DNA of 64,000 bases from Mesorhizobium hawassense. GTDB taxonomy: Bacteria; Pseudomonadota; Alphaproteobacteria; Rhizobiales; Rhizobiaceae. The translations under genes were made by a program, and so were the position numbers. Within the stretch, counting starts at the first letter, position 1; each line of letters opens with the position of its first letter. Below are positions 34,495 through 42,819 of the stretch, in pieces. Below the pieces are notes generated by a model that saw only the letters and a program-made list of their open reading frames with translations, was not told where the DNA came from and searched no databases. The stretch covers positions 310,001 through 374,000 of the forward strand of contig NZ_QMBP01000001.1 in NCBI RefSeq assembly GCF_003289945.1, given 5' to 3'.

Positions 34495-35475
34495 ATGACT
34501 CTCAGTCGCAACATCAAGATCGCCGCGGTCGTCGTTTTTCTCGCGATCGTCTTTATCGCCGTGCCGGCCGTGATCTCGGCCAGCGGCCGCTTCGACCTCT
34601 ATTACACGCTGACCTCGGTGGCGTTGCTCAGCATTGCCAGCGCCGGCGTCTGGCTCACCTTCTATATCGGCCGCATCAACATCGGTCAGGGCGCCTATGC
34701 GCTGATGGGCGGCTATGTCTCGGCCATACTGGTGATGAACCATGGCTGGTCGTTCTGGCTGACGCTGCCGGTCGCCGGTCTGTTCTGCGCCGCCGCGAGC
34801 GTGCTGATCGGCCTGCCGATCCTGCGCCTGCGCGGCGTCTATTTCGCCATGGTCACGCTGGTGCTGACCGAGGTGGCGCGCCTGCTCGCTTTGGCGCTGC
34901 CGATCACCAATGGCGCCAAGGGCATCGTCAGCATCCCGCTGCCCGGCGCGCTGTCGGTCTTCGGCATTACGCTGATCCCCGATTTCGCCACGCTGCAGAA
35001 TTCGCGGCTCGCCTTCTATTTGCTTGCGGTCACGCTGATGGTGGCCTGCTTCGCGGTCATGTACCGGCTGGTCAATTCGCGCATTGGCAAGCTTTGCCAG
35101 TCGCTGCAGCAGAATGAGGAGCTCGCTTCCTCGATCGGTGTCAACATCGCCTATCTGCGCGTCATCGCCTATGCCGTCTCGTCCTTCTTCGGCGGCGTTT
35201 CCGGCGCCATCTTCGCCGCCATCTCGCAATCGATCTACCCGTCGAGCTTCACCGTCACCGATTCCGTAAACTTCATGCTGAACTGCTTCCTCGGCGGCCT
35301 CGGCTATGTGTTCGGCCCGATGCTCGGCACGCTGGTGCTCTATTTCGGCTGGGACCTTTTGTTCCAGACCGGCCAGTTCCAGTTGCTCATCTATTCCGGC
35401 CTGATGATCGTCCTGATGCTGGTGCTACCCAACGGCCTGCTCAGCCTTGCCGAAATGACCCGGAAGAAGGGTTGA
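34495..35475 (+). CDS. livM: Branched-chain-type ABC permease LivM
   Basis: A 326-residue permease with the signature IGRINIGQGAYALMGGYVSAIL, the SLQQNEELASSIGVNIAYLR coupling loop and a C-terminal YSGLMIVLMLVLPNGL helix. Its length matches LivM, which usually carries a longer N terminus than LivH. It is followed by the ATPase genes at three bases distance. Its partner is LivH directly upstream. Confidence 0.92.
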   Translation: MTLSRNIKIAAVVVFLAIVFIAVPAVISASGRFDLYYTLTSVALLSIASAGVWLTFYIGRINIGQGAYALMGGYVSAILVMNHGWSFWLTLPVAGLFCAAASVLIGLPILRLRGVYFAMVTLVLTEVARLLALALPITNGAKGIVSIPLPGALSVFGITLIPDFATLQNSRLAFYLLAVTLMVACFAVMYRLVNSRIGKLCQSLQQNEELASSIGVNIAYLRVIAYAVSSFFGGVSGAIFAAISQSIYPSSFTVTDSVNFMLNCFLGGLGYVFGPMLGTLVLYFGWDLLFQTGQFQLLIYSGLMIVLMLVLPNGLLSLAEMTRKKG

Positions 35476-35478
35476 GCC

Positions 35479-36258
35479 ATGGCCGAAATGCTCGAAGTCT
35501 CCGGCCTGACCAAACGCTTCGGCGGTCTCGTCGCGGTCAACAACGTTTCCTTTTCGGTGCGCGAAAAAGAGATCCTGTCGGTGATCGGGCCGAACGGCGC
35601 CGGCAAGTCGACGCTGTTCAAGCTGATCTCGTCCTTCCTCAAGCCCACAACGGGCGAGGTGCGGCTGAAGGGCGAACGCATCTCCGGTCTCGCCCCGCAC
35701 ATCGCCGCCCGCAGAGGCGTGGTGCGCACCTTCCAGGAGACGACGATCTTCAAGAACATGAGCGTGCGCGACAACGTCATCATCGCGCACCATCTGCGCT
35801 CGAAGGCGAGCCTGTTCGGCTTCTTCCTCGGTACCGGCGCGGCGAAGGTCGACGAGGCGGCCTTCGGCCAATCGGCGGACGAGATCCTGGCGCTGCTCGG
35901 TCTCTCCTCGCTCGCCAATGAGACCGCCCGCAACCTGCCGCACGGCCATTTGCGGGCGCTGGGAATCGCCATCGGCCTGGCCACCAGTCCTTCCATCCTG
36001 CTGCTCGACGAACCCTTCGCCGGCATGAACCACGACGAGACGATGCGCATGGTCGAGATGGTACGGCGCCTGCGCGAGCGCGGCCTGACCATCCTCTTGG
36101 TCGAGCACGACATGCCGGCCGTGATGAAGATCTCCGACCGGCTAGTGGTCCTCAATTTCGGGCAGAAGATCGCCGAGGGAACGCCTTCGGAAATCCAGGC
36201 CGATGAGAAGGTGATCGAAGCCTATCTCGGCAGCGAAGACGAGGCGATCGGCCTATGA
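35479..36258 (+). CDS. livG: Branched-chain-type ABC ATPase LivG
   Basis: A 259-residue ATPase with Walker A GPNGAGKST, Q-loop RTFQETTIFKNMSV, Walker B LLLDEPFAGMN and the H-loop LVEHDM. The signature region reads LPHGHLRALGIAIGLA instead of the usual L-P-Y-G-x-Q-R-R-L-E-I-A, lacking the Gln and both arginines. LivG normally works with LivF, which here has a full signature. It overlaps livF by four bases. Confidence 0.9.
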   Translation: MAEMLEVSGLTKRFGGLVAVNNVSFSVREKEILSVIGPNGAGKSTLFKLISSFLKPTTGEVRLKGERISGLAPHIAARRGVVRTFQETTIFKNMSVRDNVIIAHHLRSKASLFGFFLGTGAAKVDEAAFGQSADEILALLGLSSLANETARNLPHGHLRALGIAIGLATSPSILLLDEPFAGMNHDETMRMVEMVRRLRERGLTILLVEHDMPAVMKISDRLVVLNFGQKIAEGTPSEIQADEKVIEAYLGSEDEAIGL

Positions 36259-36977
36259 ACCAGATCCTGAACTTCGCCAATGTCGAGCTCTATTACGACC
36301 ATGTCTACGCGCTGAAAGGGGTCTCGCTCGAGGTCAACGAGGGCGAGACCGTTGCGCTGATCGGCGCCAACGGCGCCGGCAAGTCGTCTATCCTTCGCGC
36401 CATCACCGGCTTGCGCAAGATCAGGTCCGGGGAGATCCATTACGGCGGCAAGCGCATCGACGGCGCCGCGCCTGACGAGATCGTCAAGATGGGCATCGCC
36501 ATGGTGCCGGAAGGCCGCCGCGTCTTTCCCTACATGACGGTCAGGGACAATCTCCTGATGGGCGCCTTCACCCGCACCAGCAAATCCGAGATCGCCGCGT
36601 CGATGGAAATGGTGCTGGGGCGCTTTCCGCGGCTGAAGGAACGCTTCTCGCAGGCCGCCGGCACGATGAGCGGCGGCGAGCAGCAGATGCTGGTCATCGG
36701 CCGCGCGCTGATGGCGAAACCGAAGCTTCTGCTGCTCGACGAGCCCTCGCTCGGCGTCGCGCCGAAACTCGTCCAGGACATCGCCCGCTCGATCGTCGCC
36801 ATCAACCGCGACGAGAAGGTTAGCGTGCTCCTGGTCGAGCAGAATTCGCGCATGGCGCTGCGCATCTCGCAGCGCGCCTATGCGCTGACCACCGGCAGTG
36901 TCGCGCTGAGCGGCAACTCCGCCGAATTGCTGACCGACGACCGGGTCAAGCGTCTTTATCTCGGCGGCGAGATCTGA
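36255..36977 (+). CDS. livF: Branched-chain-type ABC ATPase LivF
   Basis: A 240-residue ATPase with GANGAGKSS, the signature MSGGEQQMLVIGRALM, LLLDEPSLGVAP and LVEQNSRMAL, all standard for LivF. It begins inside the last codons of livG and ends 11 bases before the racemase gene. It completes the five-part importer (binding protein, LivH, LivM, LivG, LivF). Confidence 0.93.
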   Translation: MNQILNFANVELYYDHVYALKGVSLEVNEGETVALIGANGAGKSSILRAITGLRKIRSGEIHYGGKRIDGAAPDEIVKMGIAMVPEGRRVFPYMTVRDNLLMGAFTRTSKSEIAASMEMVLGRFPRLKERFSQAAGTMSGGEQQMLVIGRALMAKPKLLLLDEPSLGVAPKLVQDIARSIVAINRDEKVSVLLVEQNSRMALRISQRAYALTTGSVALSGNSAELLTDDRVKRLYLGGEI

Positions 36978-36988
36978 GGCTGATTGGA

Positions 36989-37732
36989 ATGCGCATACTC
37001 GTCATCAACCCCAACACCACCCAATCGATGACTGCCAAAATCGGCGAGGCGGCTGCAAGTGTCGCCTCCGGTACGACCCAGATCGTCGCCGTCAACCCAG
37101 TCGACGGCCCGCCCAGTATCGAGGGCTATTTCGACGAGGTCTTCGCCATTCCCGGCATCATCGCCGAGATGAGTAAGGCGCCGGCGGCTGATGCCTATGT
37201 CATCGCCTGCTTCGACGACACCGGGCTCGACGCCGCCCGCTGCGCCACCGAGGCTCCCGTCATCGGCATCGGCGAGGCGGCGTTCCATATGGCGAGCCTT
37301 GTCGCCGGCAAGTTCAGCGTCGTCACCACCCTTGCCCGCTCGGTGCCGGCGATCGAGCACAATCTGGCGAAATACGGCCTCGCCTCGCGCTGCGCCAAGG
37401 TGCGCTCGTCGGAAGTCGCCGTGCTCGAGCTCGAACGTCCTGGCTCGAATGCAAGACACCGGATCTCGGAGGAGATCGCGCGCGCCATCGGCGAGGACAG
37501 GGCCGAGGCGATCGTGCTCGGCTGCGCCGGCATGGCCGACCTTGCGCACAGCCTGTCCGAAGAGCACGGCGTTCCGGTGCTGGACGGCGTCGTCTGCGCC
37601 GTCACGCTGGCCGAGAGCCTGTTCAGGGTCGGTTTGAAGACATCGAAGATCGGCGGCTATGCGGCCCCGCGCGGTAAGCGCTTCGCCGGCATGTTCGCAC
37701 CGCTGTCGCCCACGGAAGCCGAGATCGTTTAG
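36989..37732 (+). CDS. Hydantoin/Asp-Glu racemase family protein
   Basis: A 247-residue protein with the opening ILVINPNTTQSMT and two catalytic cysteines, Cys74 (ACFDDTGLDAAR) and Cys179 (LGCAGMADL), in the typical positions of hydantoin racemases and related Asp/Glu racemases. The two cysteines act as acid and base on opposite faces of the substrate carbon. Related proteins also include allantoin racemase. It is the last gene of the importer operon, so the transported substance or its product is probably chiral and racemised. Which ring or amino acid is involved cannot be read from the sequence. Confidence 0.85.
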   Translation: MRILVINPNTTQSMTAKIGEAAASVASGTTQIVAVNPVDGPPSIEGYFDEVFAIPGIIAEMSKAPAADAYVIACFDDTGLDAARCATEAPVIGIGEAAFHMASLVAGKFSVVTTLARSVPAIEHNLAKYGLASRCAKVRSSEVAVLELERPGSNARHRISEEIARAIGEDRAEAIVLGCAGMADLAHSLSEEHGVPVLDGVVCAVTLAESLFRVGLKTSKIGGYAAPRGKRFAGMFAPLSPTEAEIV

Positions 37733-37865
37733 GCGGCTTGATGCTGCCGGGCGGCCGGCCGACACCTGGAACGGGTGGGATTGACCGCCGCGCGAGCGAT
37801 ACTAGATTGGGCGGGCTGCTGGCGATTTGGGGCAAATCGGGTCATTTCGGGCCCGCGCATGAAAG

Positions 37866-38579
37866 ATGTTGACGGTACTCAGGGAAGAAGATCGGGACGA
37901 CAAGCCGGCTGCGCGCTGGTCGCCGATCTATTTCGGGCTGCGGGACGCCATCGTCAGCCACCGTCTTGCGCCCGGCACCAAGCTGCCGGAAGACGAACTA
38001 GCGTCGATCTATTCGGTAAGCCGCACCGTCATCCGCGCCGCGCTGCAGGCGTTGGCGCATGACCGGCTGGCACGGCTGGAGCCCAATCGCGGCGCCTTTG
38101 TCGCCCAGCCGTCGAAGATCGAGGCGCGCGAGGTGTTCGAGGCGCGTGCCTTGATCGAGCCGAAGGTCGCCGCGCTCGCCGCCAAGGTGGCGGTGCCGTC
38201 CGACATCGTGCAATTGCGCCAGCATCTCGAAAAGGAGCACGAGGCGCTGCATGACGGCCGCGACAGCGATGCCATCATGCTGTCGGCGCGCTTCCATGTC
38301 GGCATCGCCGAGATCGCGGCGCATTCGGTGTTCACCAATTTCGTTCGCGACCTCGTTTCGCACTCCTCGCTGATCATCGCGCTTTACTGGAAGCGTCGCG
38401 ACGCGACCTGCGAGAAGCACGCCCATCACGCGCTCGTCGACGCCATCGAGGCCGGCGACAGCGCCAACGCCGCCGCGTTGATGAACAGCCATCTGGTCGA
38501 CCTGCTGTCGGGACTGGATCTCACCGACAAGGTGGAGAAGTCCGACAGCTTGGCCGACCTGCTGCGCCTAGACACGTGA
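37866..38579 (+). CDS. GntR family regulator, FCD/FadR type
   Basis: A 237-residue regulator. The N-terminal winged helix (KLPEDELASIYSVSRTVIRAALQALAHD) is followed by an all-helical FCD domain with the conserved histidine-rich metal pocket positions (SARFHVGIAEIAAH and EKHAHHALVDAIEAGD). FCD regulators bind small carboxylates, often through a metal ion. It lies 133 bases after the racemase gene on the same strand, and a matching palindrome (TTGTATACAA) lies in front of the importer operon. It is the likely regulator of that operon, probably a repressor relieved by the substrate. Confidence 0.9.
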   Translation: MLTVLREEDRDDKPAARWSPIYFGLRDAIVSHRLAPGTKLPEDELASIYSVSRTVIRAALQALAHDRLARLEPNRGAFVAQPSKIEAREVFEARALIEPKVAALAAKVAVPSDIVQLRQHLEKEHEALHDGRDSDAIMLSARFHVGIAEIAAHSVFTNFVRDLVSHSSLIIALYWKRRDATCEKHAHHALVDAIEAGDSANAAALMNSHLVDLLSGLDLTDKVEKSDSLADLLRLDT

Positions 38580-38616
38580 GGCAGTTCAGTTGGATTGCCG
38601 AACCGCCCGGAGCGGG

Positions 38617-39519
38617 CTAGGCCGCGGCCGCCTGCGAATAATCCATCCGCTCGAGGTCGGCGATGAGGCCGGGGCCTGTCGGCTGCCAGCCGAGATGCTT
38701 GCGCGTCCATTCGCTCGAGGCCGGCATATCGAGGCCGGCGAATATGGAAAGCCATCCGAAATGGTCCGCCGCTTCGTCCTGTGACAGCGATACCACCGGC
38801 ACGTCGAGCCCGGCGCCGATCACTTCCGCGATCTCGCGCATGGCAATACCTTCCTCGGCCACGGCGTTGTAGCGCACGCCGGCTTCCTGCTTGTCCAGCG
38901 CCAGGCGGTAAAGCTTCGCGACATCCAGCACATGCGCCGCCGACCAGCGGTTGCGGCCCTCGCCGAGATAGGCCGACAAGCCCTTGGCGCGCGTCTGTTC
39001 GATGAGCGGTGTGATCAGGCCCTGCTTCACCGTGTCATGCACCTGCGGCAGCCGCACCACCGAGACCTTGACGCCCTTCTCGGTCATCGCAGCACCGGTA
39101 AGCTCCGACAGGATGCGCGGATTGGGATGGTCGGTGTTGAACACGTCTTCCCTCGCCGGCTGCCCGTGTTCGGCGGAACCCATGCCGACGCCCGATGTAA
39201 TGAGGAGCAGCCGGTCAGAGCCGGCGAGCGCGCCGCCGAGCGCTTCGATGACGCGCTTGTCCTTCTCGCAATTCGCGACGAAGTTCGAGAAATTATGGTC
39301 GAAGGCGGTGTGGATCACCGCATCCGATTTTGCCGCGCCGTCGCGCAGGCTGTCGAGGTCTTCGAGGTCGCCGCGATGCGCCTCGGCGCCTTGGGCCGCA
39401 AGCGACCGCGCGCCGGCGTCGGAGCGGGTAAGGCCGAGCACCTGGTGCCCCGCGGCAAGAAGCTCGGGTACGATTCTGGAACCGATGAAACCGGTCGCGC
39501 CGGTAAGGAATACACGCAT
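38617..39519 (-). CDS. Atypical extended SDR, NAD(P)-dependent epimerase/dehydratase family
   Basis: A 300-residue Rossmann protein with the GxxGxxG motif TGATGFIGSR (7-16) and GDLEDLDSL for the adenine ring. The usual Tyr-x-x-x-Lys pair cannot be identified, so it belongs to the atypical group. Similar proteins are often reductases of aldehydes or unknown electrophiles. It is divergent from an XRE regulator gene with about 100 bases between; the inverted repeat TAAAGT/ACTTTA in the gap is the probable operator. Confidence 0.8.
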   Translation of the reverse strand: MRVFLTGATGFIGSRIVPELLAAGHQVLGLTRSDAGARSLAAQGAEAHRGDLEDLDSLRDGAAKSDAVIHTAFDHNFSNFVANCEKDKRVIEALGGALAGSDRLLLITSGVGMGSAEHGQPAREDVFNTDHPNPRILSELTGAAMTEKGVKVSVVRLPQVHDTVKQGLITPLIEQTRAKGLSAYLGEGRNRWSAAHVLDVAKLYRLALDKQEAGVRYNAVAEEGIAMREIAEVIGAGLDVPVVSLSQDEAADHFGWLSIFAGLDMPASSEWTRKHLGWQPTGPGLIADLERMDYSQAAAA

Positions 39520-39573
39520 GGGAGGTCTCCGCTTGTTGTTCGGAGGCCCTTCTCGCGCTATAAGTCATTCTGT

Positions 39574-39589
39574 TAAAGTAGTGACTTTA
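39574..39589. promoter_or_regulatory. Inverted repeat in the epimerase/XRE divergent promoter
   Basis: TAAAGT (39574-39579) and ACTTTA (39584-39589) form an inverted repeat with a four-base spacer. An overlapping wider pair, AAGTCA (39562-39567) with TGACTT (39582-39587), uses part of the same bases. A TATAAT-like GTATAATA follows just before the regulator gene. It probably is the binding site of the XRE regulator at 39618. Confidence 0.55.
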
Positions 39590-39617
39590 TCATGGTATAA
39601 TAGCCAACAGGATCGCA

Positions 39618-40469
39618 ATGCCCCAAGAGGCCGCCAGCAAAGAAACGACCAACAAGCTTGGCACCTTTCTCCGCGATCGCCGCATGCGACTCGATCCGAC
39701 GGCTTTCGGCTTCGCCATGGGTCGTCGACGCACCCAGGGGCTGCGCCGCGAAGAGGTGGCGCAGCGCGCCAATATCAGCCCGACCTGGTACACATGGCTG
39801 GAGCAGGGAAGGGGCGGCGCGCCTTCGGCGGATGTGCTGAACCGCATCGCGACCGGGCTGATGCTGACCGAGCACGAACGCGAGCATCTGTTCATGCTGG
39901 GCCTCGGGCGGCCGCCGGAAGTCCGCTATAAAGGCGTGGACAAAGTGACGCCGCGCCTGCAGCGCGTCCTCGATGCTTTCGATCCCAGCCCGGCAATCAT
40001 CAAGACCGCGACATGGGATGTGGTCGCCTGGAACCGCGCCGCGGCGGCGATGCTGACCGACTATTCCAAGCTGCCGCGCGAGCAGCGCAACATCCTGCGT
40101 TTGATGTTCGGCAATCCGCGCGTCCAGGAGGCGCAGGACGACTGGGAGAGTGTCGCCCGCTTCGTCGTCGGGTCCTTCAGGGCTGATGCTGCCCGTGCCG
40201 GCGCCGGCGCGGAGATCACCGACCTGGTCGAAGAATTGTCCCGCATGAGTCCGCAGTTCGCGGCGCTGTGGCGCGACAACGACGTCGTTCCAGCGCATGG
40301 CGAAGGTGTGAAGCGCCTGCGGCATCCCGAGATCGGGCTGATCGAGCTGGAGTTCTCTGTCTTCGCGGTCGACGGCCGTCCGGAACTCGGCATGATCGTC
40401 TACAATCCTGTCACGGAGGCGGACGCCGAACGTATTCAGTCGTTGATCGAGACTCGTTCCGCAAAATGA
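39618..40469 (+). CDS. XRE-type regulator with MmyB-like ligand domain
   Basis: A 283-residue protein. The helix-turn-helix lies around residues 42-70 (GLRREEVAQRANISPTWYTWLEQGR) and is followed by a PAS-like MmyB domain (TATWDVVAWNRAAAAML, then LRHPEIGLIELEF) that binds small hydrophobic ligands in relatives. These proteins commonly repress a divergent dehydrogenase gene, here the epimerase-like gene at 38617-39519. They respond to an unknown inducer, often an electrophile or phenolic compound. Confidence 0.88.
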   Translation: MPQEAASKETTNKLGTFLRDRRMRLDPTAFGFAMGRRRTQGLRREEVAQRANISPTWYTWLEQGRGGAPSADVLNRIATGLMLTEHEREHLFMLGLGRPPEVRYKGVDKVTPRLQRVLDAFDPSPAIIKTATWDVVAWNRAAAAMLTDYSKLPREQRNILRLMFGNPRVQEAQDDWESVARFVVGSFRADAARAGAGAEITDLVEELSRMSPQFAALWRDNDVVPAHGEGVKRLRHPEIGLIELEFSVFAVDGRPELGMIVYNPVTEADAERIQSLIETRSAK

Positions 40470-40517
40470 TGGGCCGCCATGTCCGGCGGCCCATCACAAG
40501 CGCTGAATTCGGAGGGC

Positions 40518-41126
40518 TCAGTACCCGACGGTGAAGCGCTGCCGGATATGCTTCGGGTTTTCGATCTCGTTCGCCATGACGATGGCGTAGTCCTCGAAGG
40601 AGATGCTGCTGCCCTTGTCGTCGGTCAGCAGCGTGTCCTTGCCGAGCCGGAACTTGCCGGTGCGCTCGCCCGCCACGAACAGGGCCGACGGCGACAGGAA
40701 GGTCCAGTCGAGATCGTCGACGGTCCTGAGCTTGTCCAGGAAGTCCCCGCCCTTGAGCGCCTCCGCCTTGTAGATGGCCGGGAATTCCGGCGTGTCGACC
40801 AGGCGCTTGCCTGGCGCGACTTCGAGGCTGCCGGCGCCGCCGACGATGAGATAGCGCTTGACGCCCGAGGCGCGCACGGCCGCGATCAGCGTGTCGGGAT
40901 CGCTGGCGGTGAAATGCACCGAACTGATCACCGCATCGTGGCCCTTGATCAATGCGGCCAGCGCGTCCTTGTCGAAGGCGTCGCCTTTGACGGCGGTGAC
41001 GCCCGGGAGTTTAGCGATCTTCTCCGGATTGCGGGCAATCGCGGTGATGGCGTGGCCGCCATCGGAGAGTTCCTTGAGCAGGCGCGAGCCGACCTGACCG
41101 GACGCGCCGATGAGTGCGATCTTCAT
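40518..41126 (-). CDS. NAD(P)H-binding oxidoreductase, atypical SDR
   Basis: A 202-residue protein with IALIGASGQVGSRLLKEL as dinucleotide-binding motif and the KGDAFDKDALAALIKGHDAVIS segment typical of the YwnB/NmrA-like group. The catalytic Tyr/Lys pair is absent. AAGGAAA precedes ATG 41126. It is followed upstream on the same strand by the DsbA-like gene, with 35 bases between, so the two may be one unit. They are divergent from a LysR regulator. A role in redox or aldehyde stress is inferred. Confidence 0.8.
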   Translation of the reverse strand: MKIALIGASGQVGSRLLKELSDGGHAITAIARNPEKIAKLPGVTAVKGDAFDKDALAALIKGHDAVISSVHFTASDPDTLIAAVRASGVKRYLIVGGAGSLEVAPGKRLVDTPEFPAIYKAEALKGGDFLDKLRTVDDLDWTFLSPSALFVAGERTGKFRLGKDTLLTDDKGSSISFEDYAIVMANEIENPKHIRQRFTVGY

Positions 41127-41161
41127 GGAAGTTTCCTTTCGCTTGGGGGGAGGGATCGGGG

Positions 41162-41806
41162 TCACGCCGCCTGGATATGGGCGACGAGGTTGTCGTAGCT
41201 GCCGAACAGCGCGTTGGAGCCGATCAGCCGGGGCGTGTCGTTGCGGATGACGGCGAGTGACGGAACGCCATTGGCATGCAGCCGCTGGAACAGCGCGCGT
41301 CCGCGCCCGACCAACTCGCGGTGCGCCGCAAGAACGTCATCAGTCGGCGTCTTCACTGCTGTGGCCGCGTCCGCCATGCCGGCATCGGCCAGCACCTGCG
41401 CGACGCCGTCGGCGGTTACGATGTCTCGACCATCGACATAGCGGGCGCGCTGGATCGCCTTCAGCGCCGCAAGCCGCCGGTTCGGATCGACCAGATCCGC
41501 CGCGTTGACGCCGAGCGTTGCGGCGCCGGAGTCGAGCACCGTACCGCGTACATTGAGCACATTGTCGAGATAGGCCTGGCTGAAAACCTGTCCGCTCAGC
41601 CGCTCGATGCGCTGGTCGTTGGCCCAGGCATGGGCGGCAAAGCCTGCATCCAGCGGCCGCGCGCCGGAACCGGAGAATAGCCCGGTCGGCAAAAGCTCGA
41701 ATGCAACGCCGCTTGCGGCTAACCTGTCCAGCATAGACGTGGCGCCGTAGCACCAGCCGCAAAGCGGGTCGAAAAGATAGGTCACGGTGGTGTCGGTCAT
41801 TGCCAT
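41162..41806 (-). CDS. DsbA/FrnE-like thioredoxin-fold protein
   Basis: About 214 residues with the redox motif Cys-Gly-Trp-Cys in LFDPLCGWCYGA, near the N terminus, and a helical insertion followed by the cis-Pro strand (GVPSLAVI). There is no signal peptide, so it acts in the cytoplasm, like FrnE and 2-hydroxychromene isomerase relatives. ATG 41806 and ATG 41800 are both possible. It is divergent from the LysR gene at 41908, and a TGTC-N11-GACA box lies between them. Confidence 0.83.
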   Translation of the reverse strand: MAMTDTTVTYLFDPLCGWCYGATSMLDRLAASGVAFELLPTGLFSGSGARPLDAGFAAHAWANDQRIERLSGQVFSQAYLDNVLNVRGTVLDSGAATLGVNAADLVDPNRRLAALKAIQRARYVDGRDIVTADGVAQVLADAGMADAATAVKTPTDDVLAAHRELVGRGRALFQRLHANGVPSLAVIRNDTPRLIGSNALFGSYDNLVAHIQAA

Positions 41807-41882
41807 CTGGTCCGGAAACATTGTCTTCTTGGCTAGATGGCAGTCCGGCCGGTTGCGAAAAACCGCAATCAATCATACAAAC

Positions 41883-41901
41883 TGTCCGATCAAATCAGAC
41901 A
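41883..41901. promoter_or_regulatory. LysR-type box TGTC-N11-GACA
   Basis: TGTC (41883-41886) and GACA (41898-41901) are separated by 11 bases, fitting the T-N11-A pattern with dyad symmetry that LysR-type regulators bind. The site is seven bases before the LysR start and in the promoter of the divergent DsbA-like gene. Confidence 0.6.
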
Positions 41902-41907
41902 ATAGCG

Positions 41908-42819
41908 ATGGCCGACCTTCTCAATCTAAACCGTCTCGTCTACTTCACCACCGTGATGGAGACCGGATCGTTTACCGCCGCCGCCGACCGCCTCGACGTC
42001 GCCAAGGCCGTGGTCAGCCACCAGGTGGGCAGGCTGGAGCAGGAGCTTGGCGCGACGCTGCTGCAGCGCACCACCAGACGCGTCACCGCGACGGAGGAGG
42101 GGCGGCAGTTCTACGAACGCGCCGCCATCATCCTGCGCGAAGCGGAGGCGGCCTATGGCGACATCTCGCAAAGCGTCGGCAGGCCGACCGGCACGCTACG
42201 CCTCACCGCCTCGCTCGACTATGGCGCGAAGATCGTCGCCCCGACCATTGCCGAATATCTCAGGAAATATCCGAAGATGAAGGTCGAGGCGATCTTCGAC
42301 GATGCGATCAGCAACCTGGTCGACGAGCAGATCGATCTCGGCATCCGCATCGGCTGGCTCGCCGATTCCTCGAACCAGGCGCGTCGCCTGGGCACCTTGC
42401 AGCAATTCGTCGTCGCAACCCCGAAGCTCGCGGCCGGCCTTCCAGCCGATGTGAGCCCGAAGCTCGCAAAATCCCTGCCATGGGTCGGCAATGCGCAGCT
42501 GCGCGGCACCGGCCAATGGCTGTTCTCGAAGGACGGCGAGACGGTGCTGCCCGAGCTCAAGCCGGTGATGATCTGCGACAAGACACCGGCCGTGCTGGCC
42601 TGTGTGCTGGCCGGCATCGGGCTCGGCATCTTCCCCGACTTCGCCGTCGAGGACGACATCGCCGCGGGCCGCCTCGTGCGGGTCTTCGCCGACTGGACCC
42701 TGCCGTCGGGCGGCATCCATGCCGTCTATCCACCGGCCCGCTTCAGGCCGGCGAAGGTCCGCGCCTTCGTAGACCTGCTGGTGGCGGCGGAACGGAAGCG
42801 GGCGCGGAGTACGGGTTAG
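41908..42819 (+). CDS. LysR family regulator
   Basis: A 303-residue LTTR. The helix-turn-helix is at residues 5-65 (GSFTAAADRLDVAKAVVSHQVGRLEQELGATLLQRTTRRV, here described by its ends) and a periplasmic-binding-like effector domain follows (GTLRLTASLDYG onward). It is the closest regulator to the DsbA-like/oxidoreductase pair, which it faces across a shared promoter. The 3' end overlaps the convergent AraC gene by four bases. Confidence 0.9.
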   Translation: MADLLNLNRLVYFTTVMETGSFTAAADRLDVAKAVVSHQVGRLEQELGATLLQRTTRRVTATEEGRQFYERAAIILREAEAAYGDISQSVGRPTGTLRLTASLDYGAKIVAPTIAEYLRKYPKMKVEAIFDDAISNLVDEQIDLGIRIGWLADSSNQARRLGTLQQFVVATPKLAAGLPADVSPKLAKSLPWVGNAQLRGTGQWLFSKDGETVLPELKPVMICDKTPAVLACVLAGIGLGIFPDFAVEDDIAAGRLVRVFADWTLPSGGIHAVYPPARFRPAKVRAFVDLLVAAERKRARSTG

